64,000 bases of DNA, taken from NCBI GenBank assembly GCA_944383825.1, contig CALWRA010000010.1:1-64000 (forward strand), written 5' to 3'. Within the stretch, counting starts at the first letter, position 1. Each line of letters starts with the position of its first letter. The notes under the pieces were generated by a model that saw nothing but the letters and a program-made list of their open reading frames with translations, made no database searches and was not told the DNA's origin. The DNA is from an uncultured Acetatifactor sp. (GTDB taxonomy: Bacteria; Bacillota; Clostridia; Lachnospirales; Lachnospiraceae). Below are positions 1 to 5,899 of the stretch, piece after piece. The translations under genes were made by a program, and so were the position numbers.

Positions 1-2
1 CA

Positions 3-176
3 AGGCTGCAAAGCAGCGCCGACAAAGCCGCCGCGGTCAATCTCATCCGCACGTTTTTCTTTCTCTGCGCCATTACCCTCTTCCTTTCCCTCTCTCTCAT
101 CAATACCCTCCTTCACACATTCACGGATATGGTTCCTGCCTCTTTAGGAGCAATTCCAAAAAGGCTGCTTCCTTGA
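3..176 (+). CDS. C-terminal end of a membrane protein (5' end outside window)
   Basis: Frame 3 is open from the window edge to a TGA at 174-176. It encodes about 57 residues with one strongly hydrophobic, probably membrane-spanning stretch rich in Phe, Leu and Ile, then a short tail ending in Lys-Arg-Leu-Leu-Pro. The other two plus frames give Ser/Pro-rich or His-rich peptides typical of a wrong frame, so this frame is preferred. The gene is cut by the window edge and I do not recognise its family. It converges on hisA, and a strong hairpin lies between the two genes. Confidence 0.45.
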   Translation, partial: RLQSSADKAAAVNLIRTFFFLCAITLFLSLSLINTLLHTFTDMVPASLGAIPKRLLP

Positions 177-336
177 TATTTTAAGGTTACTTAAAAATAC
201 TAAATTCCGATAGTGTAATTTTTTTAGATTTAGCGTCTCATCTTCCGAAAATAAACTTTCTATCGTTTTACCATGGTATCTATGTGACAAAAGGTTATCG
301 GAAAAGAGCAACTTTTAGCCTTATGGATGCACGGCA
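177..336. other. Intergenic AT-rich stretch, nothing recognised
   Basis: Between the end of the first reading frame and the hairpin at 337-396 the sequence is AT-rich. I see no convincing reading frame, RNA gene or promoter here. It is probably the 3' untranslated region of the upstream gene. Confidence 0.4.
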
Positions 337-396
337 AAACATCCCTGCAGAAATCAGGGCTTAAAAGTCCTTTGATAGATTTCTGCAGGGATGTTT
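337..396. terminator. Long perfect hairpin between convergent genes
   Basis: Positions 337-355 and 378-396 are perfect reverse complements (19 bp). The 22-base loop can extend the stem further because agggc at its start pairs with gtcct. The right arm ends in TTT and is followed by a T-rich run (gtttatttgattctt), and the left arm starts with AAA, so it could work in both directions. It lies between the first gene and the stop codon of hisA. A bidirectional terminator is the simplest reading. Confidence 0.6.
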
Positions 397-537
397 ATTT
401 GATTCTTCTCTATAACCATGTCTTAACCTTATTATTTCCGGATAAACTCCAAATGCCTTTTTATGTTTCTACTTACAGAAATCCACCCGTCTTCCATGAT
501 CTTTCCTCTCATCTGTCATCCTATCAGACATTACATT

Positions 538-1323
538 TTACGGCAGAGATGTCCTGCAAAGAGTCAGAATCTTTCTCCATTCCAGCATCCCTCCAAACAG
601 ATCCAGGGCGCTGCCTATGGTAACGTTTACGCGATTCTTTCCAAGCTCTTTTATCAGCTCCAAATCCTCATAACTGTGCACTCCGCCGGCATAAGTAACG
701 GGAATTCCTTCATAATCTCCCAAAAGCGCCACCAACTCCTGTTCAATGCCCTGCCCTTTTCCTTCCACATCCACCGCATGAATCAGGAATTCATTGCAGT
801 AATCTTCCAGCTCCTTTAACAGAGCCCGGCTGACCTTCTCTCTGGTCAGCTTCTGCCAGCGGTCAGTTGCCACCAGATAACCCTCAGCTGTCCTGCGGCA
901 GCTAATATCCAGCACCAAATGCTCTCTTCCCACTGCAGCGGACAGCTTCTTTAATCTGTCGTATCGCACAGCTCCGTTGTGAAAAATATACGAAGTCACA
1001 ATCACGTGAGACGCTCCCGCCTGCAGAAACTCTCCCGCGTTTTCCGCCGTAATGCCTCCTCCCACCTGAAGTCCGCCGGGATATGTCCTCAATGCCTTCA
1101 GCGCTTGAGCCTTTGTGGCGCTGTAATAAGGGCTGGCGGAAGAATTCAGCAAAATTACATGCCCTCCTGTGATTTTGGCATTTTTGTAAAGCTCTGCGAA
1201 ATAAGAGGCATCTCTTCCGGACACAAAATTTTCTTTCGCCAAATCTCCCCTGTCCTGAAGACTACCTCCCTCAATTTGCTTTACCTGACCGTTATGTATA
1301 TCTATACAAGGTCTGAATTCCAT
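538..1323 (-). CDS. hisA: Phosphoribosylformimino-5-aminoimidazole carboxamide ribotide isomerase, eukaryotic (His6) type
   Basis: 261 residues, full length for the eukaryotic-type HisA family. It catalyses the Amadori isomerisation of ProFAR to PRFAR, step four of histidine synthesis, in the cytoplasm. Visible (beta/alpha)8-barrel landmarks are the Asp8 region (CIDIHNG), LQVGGG near 85-90, VIVTS near 107-111, DVEGKGQGIE at 185-194, TYAGGV near 210-215 and the phosphate loop IGSALDLFGG at 237-246. The pattern follows yeast His6 more closely than bacterial HisA, notably NEFLIHAxDVEG and GSxLDxFGG. A GGAGAGG ribosome site precedes the ATG. No other histidine gene is nearby, so it stands apart from any his operon. 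Confidence 0.88.
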   Translation of the reverse strand: MEFRPCIDIHNGQVKQIEGGSLQDRGDLAKENFVSGRDASYFAELYKNAKITGGHVILLNSSASPYYSATKAQALKALRTYPGGLQVGGGITAENAGEFLQAGASHVIVTSYIFHNGAVRYDRLKKLSAAVGREHLVLDISCRRTAEGYLVATDRWQKLTREKVSRALLKELEDYCNEFLIHAVDVEGKGQGIEQELVALLGDYEGIPVTYAGGVHSYEDLELIKELGKNRVNVTIGSALDLFGGMLEWRKILTLCRTSLP

Positions 1324-1401
1324 ATTCTGTTCCTCTCCGTTTCATTAAAAAATTTCCGCTTCCTGTATATATTTTTATTTCATACACATACTATTTCCAA
1401 G

Positions 1402-1430
1402 TCAGCCGGAATATATTTTGCCGCGGCTGA
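1402..1430. promoter_or_regulatory. Inverted repeat between divergent hisA and lipoprotein gene
   Basis: TCAGCCG at 1402-1408 and CGGCTGA at 1424-1430 form a 7-bp dyad with a 15-base centre in the 143-base divergent intergenic region. It may be an operator or an RNA hairpin at the 5' end of the lipoprotein transcript. No regulator can be named. Confidence 0.3.
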
Positions 1431-1466
1431 AATAATCAATTCGTTATTTAAAGAATGGAGGACAAT

Positions 1467-1862
1467 ATGAAAAAAGGAAAAAAGCTTCTCGTAATAGGTT
1501 TGGTGCTCGCCTACATGTGTGTGGCGGCGGCCTGCACCAACAATGACACAAAAGGCGGCGATTCCGGCAGCATGGCCGGAACCGACACCCAAACAGAATC
1601 AGGCAATGCTACTTCTGCTACAGATACAACCAATGACGTCACAAATAACGGAACCGATACCCTTTCTCCCTCTACGGAAAATCCTGTAGACGACACCAAT
1701 GCTATGGACACCACGGACAACGGAGACGGTTCTCTGCTTGACGATGCAGGGAACGCTGTGAGTGATATTGTTGACGACGCTGCAGACGGCGTATCCGACA
1801 TCACAGACGATCTCATAGGCGATGGCAACAATTCCAACGCTACCACTTCTCCAGCTCCGTAA
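1467..1862 (+). CDS. Small low-complexity lipoprotein
   Basis: 131 residues from the ATG at 1467. An in-frame ATG at 1455 overlaps the GGAGG site, which sits 5-10 bases before 1467, so the later start is chosen. The N-terminus is a lipoprotein signal: KKGKK, a hydrophobic core, and a VAAAC lipobox with Cys near residue 23. The mature part is almost entirely Thr, Asp, Ser, Asn and Gly, strongly acidic, with repeated short DDA/SDI-like segments (VSDIVDDAADGVSDITDDL). No enzymatic domain is visible. It is probably a surface-anchored acidic spacer or envelope lipoprotein. A strong hairpin follows the stop codon. Confidence 0.75.
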   Translation: MKKGKKLLVIGLVLAYMCVAAACTNNDTKGGDSGSMAGTDTQTESGNATSATDTTNDVTNNGTDTLSPSTENPVDDTNAMDTTDNGDGSLLDDAGNAVSDIVDDAADGVSDITDDLIGDGNNSNATTSPAP

Positions 1863-1917
1863 GCGGCGGAAGAACGGGAAGATGGCTTTATCAAGCCATC
1901 TCCCCGTTTGCCGCTTC
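1861..1917 (+). terminator. Terminator-like nested hairpin after lipoprotein gene
   Basis: An outer stem aagcggc/gccgctt encloses an inner stem in which aacggg-aagatggctt pairs with aagccatct-ccccgtt around a tatc loop. It begins at the stop codon of the lipoprotein gene. The T tail is weak. Its 3' half overlaps the tail of the fbp remnant on the other strand. Confidence 0.5.
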
Positions 1918-2085
1918 GCTATCAGCTTGACTTATTCTTCTTCCATGAATATCTGCAAGGAAGTGCTCGGCACCCTTGGACAGCTTCACAATAGACTGCA
2001 AATTAATGATTTCCGTGGAAGCTGCCGCTATGTTTTTATACTGATGAGACAAAAGTCTCAAGTTCTTTCATTCCTTTTCGTCCAT
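1891..2085 (-). pseudogene. fbp: Decayed N-terminal fragment of class 3 fructose-1,6-bisphosphatase
   Basis: Reading the minus strand from an ATG at 2085, codon 6 is TGA. After it the frame runs open to a TGA at 1891-1893. Residues about 8-47 read [20 protein letters not shown], then [21 protein letters not shown]. This matches the N-terminal signature of Firmicute class 3 FBPases (TEIINLxAILxLPKGTEHFxxDLHGEY). The match stops at HG and is followed by unrelated residues, whereas an intact enzyme is above 600 residues. The piece is therefore truncated and carries an early in-frame stop. The intact gene, if present, is elsewhere. Confidence 0.7.
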
Positions 2086-2156
2086 CCTTTTCCACCTCTA
2101 TTCCTCTCTGCCCGTTTCTGCGTTTTCAACAATAACCAAAGCCTCTCTGAGAGCGA

Positions 2157-2924
2157 TTACATAATCTGCGCGTCGATCACATCACTCATCTTATACAGAC
2201 CCGGGTTCTTTCCCGCCAGGAATTTTGCAGCCTGCACAGCTCCCTGGCCAAATACTGCCTTTGAAAAAGCCTGATGAGAAAAGGTTATTACTTCATCCTC
2301 ACCCGAAAAGATAACGTCATGCTCTCCCACAATCGTTCCGCCTCTGACCGCGCTGATTCCAATTTCCCTTTCGGGTCGCTTCTCCCTTCTTGCGCTCCTG
2401 TCATAAACATATTCATATTCATTGGCAAACTCCTCATTGATGGAATCCGCCAGCGCCAGAGCTGTTCCGCTGGGAGCATCCACCTTAAGCCTGTGATGCT
2501 TCTCCACAATCTCCATATCAAAACCTGCAGGTGCCAGCGTTTTTGCCGCCAGCTTCAGCATTCTTAAAAGCAGGTTTATTCCAAGCGACATATTGGCCGA
2601 CCGAAGAATCGCCACACTCTTTGCGGTATCCTCCACTTTCTTAATCTGCTCGTCGCTAAGCCCTGTGGTACAGAGCACACAGGGAAGTCCTCTGTCCTTG
2701 CAATATGCGAGAACCTGATCCACTGCCGCAGCCGTGGAAAAATCAATCATGCAGTCCCCTTCCACCCGGCAGTCCTCAATCCGTGTAAAAACCGGATACG
2801 GATTATGTCCGCCGTCCCGAATATCAATTCCTGCAACGATTTCCGTCTCAGCGTCCTCTTTCACCAGACTGCTGATAACCTGTCCCATTTTACCGTTGCA
2901 TCCGTTCATTATAATCCTTACCAT
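2157..2924 (-). CDS. dapB: 4-hydroxy-tetrahydrodipicolinate reductase
   Basis: 255 residues from the ATG at 2924, which follows a GGGAGA site. The frame stays open far upstream into dapA but without homology, so this start is preferred. The enzyme reduces hydroxy-tetrahydrodipicolinate with NAD(P)H, giving the precursor of diaminopimelate and lysine. Landmarks are the nucleotide-binding NGCNGKMG at 7-14, DFSTAAAV near 61-68, CTTGLS near 85-90 and the catalytic and substrate motif EKHHRLKVDAPSGTA at 141-155. It lies 125 bases downstream of dapA on the same strand. Two hairpins, one with a T tract, separate the two genes, so dapB expression may be partly uncoupled. Confidence 0.95.
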   Translation of the reverse strand: MVRIIMNGCNGKMGQVISSLVKEDAETEIVAGIDIRDGGHNPYPVFTRIEDCRVEGDCMIDFSTAAAVDQVLAYCKDRGLPCVLCTTGLSDEQIKKVEDTAKSVAILRSANMSLGINLLLRMLKLAAKTLAPAGFDMEIVEKHHRLKVDAPSGTALALADSINEEFANEYEYVYDRSARREKRPEREIGISAVRGGTIVGEHDVIFSGEDEVITFSHQAFSKAVFGQGAVQAAKFLAGKNPGLYKMSDVIDAQIM

Positions 2925-2983
2925 CTTTCTCCCGTACCTTTCCTGTATCATTCTGTTTTCATAAAAAGAGTTTTCGCATTGTA

Positions 2984-3046
2984 TAAAAAATCCCGCCCGT
3001 GAAGCCCACAGGCGGGATAAACAGCCGGGCGGCTCGGCGCCGCCTT
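2984..3046 (-). terminator. Double hairpin with T tract between dapA and dapB
   Basis: Reading the minus strand just after the dapA stop codon, ggcggc/gccgcc (3039-3044 with 3028-3033) forms a first stem. Next atcccgcc/ggcgggat (3018-3011 with 2997-2990) forms a second, followed directly by TTTTTT. The second hairpin has the form of an intrinsic terminator and should reduce read-through from dapA into dapB. Confidence 0.7.
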
Positions 3047-3049
3047 TTT

Positions 3050-3934
3050 CTACAATATACCGTATGCCTGCATGGATTTTTTCAGTCTCTCCGCATTTGC
3101 CTCTTCCATTTCCGTTAAAGGCATTCTTAAAAATCCATCTGTTATTCCCATGAGACTCAAAGCCTTTTTCACGGGAATCGGGTTCACCTCGCAGAAGAGC
3201 GCATTGCATAAATCCAGCGCCTTCAGCTGCATTTTCCGGCTTCCCTCCACATCTCCGCTCAAAAACTTCGCGCAAATTTCATGGGTCTGTCCGGGAGCAA
3301 TATTAGACAAAACAGAAATAACTCCTATGCCTCCCAGAGACATAATGGGAACAATCTGATCATCATTGCCGGAATAAATATCCACACATCCATCCGCTAT
3401 AGCGGCTAAATGCGCAATTTGGCTGATATTCCCGCTTGCTTCTTTGACTCCCACGATATTTTCCACATCCCTGCAAAGTCTCACAATGGTCTCGGGTAAA
3501 ATATTGCAGCCGGTACGGCTGGGCACATTATAAAGCAATACCGGCAGCTTTACTGCCTGAGCTACTGTCTTAAAATGAGCGTACAGTCCGTTTTGCGTAG
3601 CCTTATTGTAATAAGGACTTACCAGCAAAACCCCATCCACGCCTGCTTTTTCCGCCTCCTGTGTGAGGTAAACCGCCGTCTCCGTACAATTGGAGCCTGT
3701 GCCGGCAATCACGGGAATCCGTCCCTTCACTGTTTCAACGCAGCGCTTAATCACATCCAGATGCTCCTCGTGGGTAAGAGTGGACGCTTCCCCCGTGGTG
3801 CCGCATACGATAACGGCATCCGTATTGTTTGCGATCTGAAATTCCAGCAGCCTGTCAAACTGCTCGTAATTCACCTCTCCGCTTTCCTTCATAGGCGTCA
3901 CAATGGCAACGCCCGCGCCTTTAAAAACCGCCAT
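3050..3934 (-). CDS. dapA: 4-hydroxy-tetrahydrodipicolinate synthase
   Basis: 294 residues, normal length. It condenses pyruvate with aspartate semialdehyde, the committed step to diaminopimelate and lysine. The barrel motifs are GTTGE at 45-49, SPYYNK near 106-111, YNVPSRTG at 135-142 with the catalytic Tyr135, and the Schiff-base Lys164 in GVKEASG. The start has a GGAGG site 6-8 bases upstream. The leader is a lysine riboswitch with its own consensus promoter and an intrinsic terminator, so the gene is presumably shut off by lysine. dapB follows in the same direction. Confidence 0.96.
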   Translation of the reverse strand: MAVFKGAGVAIVTPMKESGEVNYEQFDRLLEFQIANNTDAVIVCGTTGEASTLTHEEHLDVIKRCVETVKGRIPVIAGTGSNCTETAVYLTQEAEKAGVDGVLLVSPYYNKATQNGLYAHFKTVAQAVKLPVLLYNVPSRTGCNILPETIVRLCRDVENIVGVKEASGNISQIAHLAAIADGCVDIYSGNDDQIVPIMSLGGIGVISVLSNIAPGQTHEICAKFLSGDVEGSRKMQLKALDLCNALFCEVNPIPVKKALSLMGITDGFLRMPLTEMEEANAERLKKSMQAYGIL

Positions 3935-3994
3935 ACATATCCTCCATTCTCGTGCTGATCTCCAAGTCAGATTCCGTTCTCTGCAAATAGAAAC

Positions 3995-4015
3995 GCCAGC
4001 GTGATGAGCGCTGGC
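3995..4015 (-). terminator. Riboswitch expression-platform terminator
   Basis: On the minus strand GCCAGCG (4015-4009) pairs with CGCTGGC (4001-3995), followed by GTTTCTATTT. The hairpin lies about 30 bases after the lysine aptamer and about 60 bases before the dapA start. This is the expected position for a lysine-stabilised terminator. Confidence 0.75.
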
Positions 4016-4043
4016 AGATGAAATACAGATAAAATATCCCCTC

Positions 4044-4217
4044 GATAGCGCCCCATCTGCTGCCGGCGCAACAGATGACAGTCATACGGCTCTTAACCGC
4101 ATGCCCAAGACTTGACCCGCAGGCAATCTCCTCTTTCGGCGTCTTCCCCTTTCTTCCTTCTTCAACTGTGCCTGCCACATCAGAAAAAATACTATTGAAA
4201 CACGCAACCTCTATCCT
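4044..4217 (-). ncRNA. Lysine riboswitch (L-box) upstream of dapA
   Basis: Reading the minus strand from 4217, P1 is gatag (4217 end) pairing with ctatc (4048-4044). The core elements match the lysine-sensing class: gatagaggttgcg followed by an AGTA loop (caatagtatt), ggggaagacgccgaa, a P4 region ending cttgggcatgcgg, and gactgtca then a catctg/cagatg stem leading into ggggcgctatc. These follow the B. subtilis lysC leader in the same order. Lysine binding should stabilise P1 and favour the downstream terminator at 3995-4015, lowering dapA transcription. The 85-codon reading frame overlapping this region is an artefact of the RNA. Confidence 0.9.
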
Positions 4218-4231
4218 TCATATTTAGCTGT

Positions 4232-4260
4232 ATCATATCATTTTCCATATCTGCTGTCAA
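4232..4260 (-). promoter_or_regulatory. Sigma-A-type promoter for the riboswitch-dapA transcript
   Basis: On the minus strand TTGACA (4260-4255) is followed by a 17-base spacer and TATGAT (4237-4232). Transcription would start near 4225, about 8 bases before the P1 strand of the lysine aptamer. Its position relative to the aptamer supports both calls. Confidence 0.8.
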
Positions 4261-4295
4261 CGGTTTTCTATAGCGGCTATAAGGCCCCCAAGGCC

Positions 4296-4793
4296 CTATT
4301 CCCAGACCTTAAATTTCAATGTTTCTATCTTAGAAACCTCATCGGCAAGTACACAAATTTCATCGTTTAAAGAAATGCCGGTAAGGATCACATTCGTTTC
4401 AGCCCTGCACTCAAGCAGATTTTTCAAATCCTCCACTGAGATAATCCCCTTTTCCACAAGGCCCAATACTTCGTCCAAAATCAAAAGATCACACTCGCCC
4501 GTAGACAATACCTTCTTGGCAAAATTAATACCATTTCTGATATTCATGCTCTCTTCCCGTTTCTTTTCCTCAGAAAGCTCTGCAAAATTTTCATCGGATT
4601 TTTCAAACCGGAAAAGCTTGATTTCAGGCTCCATTCGCCTCACAAAGTCGGAATCGCCAAGCCCTTTTCCCTTCAGGAACTGAATAATGACAACTCTTTT
4701 GCCGTCCACCGCCGCCTGCACGGCTCTTCCTATGGCTGCCGGCGATTTCCCCCTGCCATCCCCGGCATAAATATGAATCAATCCTTTTCCCAT
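4296..4793 (-). CDS. cobO: Cob(I)yrinic acid a,c-diamide adenosyltransferase (CobO/BtuR family)
   Basis: 165 residues from the ATG at 4793. A GTG four codons earlier overlaps the GAGGTG ribosome site and is less likely. The protein adenosylates the cobalt of corrinoids using ATP to give adenosylcobalamin precursors. The P-loop is AGDGRGKSPAAIG at about 10-22. The family usually has GKGKTT, so the TT to SP change is noticeable, but the Lys is kept. VVIIQFLKGKG and DLLILDEVLGLVEKG match the family. It stands alone, with no other cobalamin gene nearby, which suggests salvage of imported corrinoids. Confidence 0.85.
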   Translation of the reverse strand: MGKGLIHIYAGDGRGKSPAAIGRAVQAAVDGKRVVIIQFLKGKGLGDSDFVRRMEPEIKLFRFEKSDENFAELSEEKKREESMNIRNGINFAKKVLSTGECDLLILDEVLGLVEKGIISVEDLKNLLECRAETNVILTGISLNDEICVLADEVSKIETLKFKVWE

Positions 4794-4873
4794 ATTGCAC
4801 CTCACAGTATTCTTCAGAAAAGATGATATTTATCATACCATATTTTCGGAGGCTTGGCAACTTTTACCGCTTT

Positions 4874-5515
4874 TCAGGACTGCGCTTCCTCGTCCAAAAG
4901 TTCCAGCTTGCTCACTGACACTTCAAATGCCACTCTTCGCTCCACATTTTCCTCATCCAGCTTTTTCATATATTCACGACTCTGTATTCTTCCCCAGATG
5001 GCGCATCTTTCTCCCACCTTGAAGGTGTTTGCATAACGCGCGTTCCTGCCCCAACAAATGCAGGGTATGTAATCTGACTTCCCATAGGGACGGTTTACGG
5101 CCAGAAGAAGATCCGCAATTTCCCTTCCCAACGGCGTCTTTCTGTACACAGGCTCCTTACAAATAAATCCATCCAGATAAATCTGGTTGCTCTTAGAGCT
5201 CTCCTCCAGTTCATCCACAAAGGAAATCTCCCTGGCAAACACAGAGAGCACCAATTTGTTTTTTCTCTCTTCATGCCGGTTGTAGGAACGGAACTGCCCG
5301 TTTACACAGATCAGCATTCCCATATAGTCAGCAGTCACGTCCAGCAGCCGCTCAGAAACCATAACCGGTATAATGTCATAGCTCTCGCTGAGACGCTTGC
5401 ACTTCACATCTACCATATAAAATCCTTCTCCAAAAATTTCATGGCTATAAGAAAATTGACTGATAATCTCTCCCATAACCGTTACCTGATTGTTTTCAAT
5501 TACCTTATCTGTCAT
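4874..5515 (-). CDS. Tandem OB-fold single-stranded DNA-binding-like protein
   Basis: 213 residues from the ATG at 5515, chosen because GGGAGA lies 7 bases upstream. Two SSB-like OB folds are apparent: one from about residue 8 (NNQVTVMGEIISQFSYSHEI) to about 95, and a second from about 108 (NQIYLDGFICKEPVYRKTPL) to about 200, with the PLGREIADLLLAVNRPYGKS strand pattern of SSB in the second. There is no acidic DDDIPF-type SSB tail. It is probably an accessory SSB paralogue of the kind found in Clostridia rather than the essential Ssb. The substrate is inferred from fold only. Confidence 0.7.
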   Translation of the reverse strand: MTDKVIENNQVTVMGEIISQFSYSHEIFGEGFYMVDVKCKRLSESYDIIPVMVSERLLDVTADYMGMLICVNGQFRSYNRHEERKNKLVLSVFAREISFVDELEESSKSNQIYLDGFICKEPVYRKTPLGREIADLLLAVNRPYGKSDYIPCICWGRNARYANTFKVGERCAIWGRIQSREYMKKLDEENVERRVAFEVSVSKLELLDEEAQS

Positions 5516-5714
5516 TTCCAGTTCTCCCTTCTTACACTTTAAGACTTTTTCCGGTAACAATACCTGTAATGCAATACTATTTATACTCTATTTGAGGCCA
5601 AAATAGTACTCAAAAATATCGCGCGTTTCGCCAATGTACGCATAAAACTGCTTTTTTTTTCATATATTTCAGTGTGCAAAATCATAAAATAATCATGCAA
5701 ACCCCTATTCCTTC
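5516..5714. other. Intergenic region between the SSB-like gene and the typA promoter
   Basis: This stretch is AT-rich and sits between divergent transcripts. It must hold the promoter of the minus-strand SSB-like gene, but I could not identify a clear one. There is a run of nine T at about 5653-5661 and no convincing reading frame or RNA. Confidence 0.35.
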
Positions 5715-5743
5715 TTGCGTCACTCAAAAATTGGTGATATACT
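5715..5743 (+). promoter_or_regulatory. Promoter for typA
   Basis: TTGCGT at 5715-5720, a 17-base spacer and TATACT at 5738-5743. Transcription would start near 5750 and give a leader of about 150 bases before typA. Confidence 0.6.
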
Positions 5744-5781
5744 GTAACGGTTTAAAAATTCGACAGAACAAATGATTGACA

Positions 5782-5856
5782 ATATGGAACAATCCTCAGG
5801 GTATTTTTCCAGGATGTGACATTGATCGACAATCTTCCACAAATGTCGTTCCATAT
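5782..5856 (+). promoter_or_regulatory. Structured 5' leader of typA
   Basis: atatggaac at 5782-5790 is complementary to gttccatat at 5848-5856, and smaller partial stems (for example cctc...agg around 5794-5813) lie between. Near-repeats attgaca/attgatcgacaatc occur inside. No known riboswitch class is recognised. Confidence 0.35.
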
Positions 5857-5899
5857 CTGCAGTCGCCGCCGCTTATCCGGCAAAGAAATAAGGAGTAAT

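Noticed and set aside
1861..2156. Treating the region as empty intergenic DNA
   Set aside because: Translation of the minus strand shows a clear class 3 FBPase N-terminal segment, so it is annotated as a pseudogene.
3921..4178. 85-codon minus-strand frame upstream of dapA
   Set aside because: It is entirely within the lysine riboswitch and its terminator and encodes no recognisable protein.
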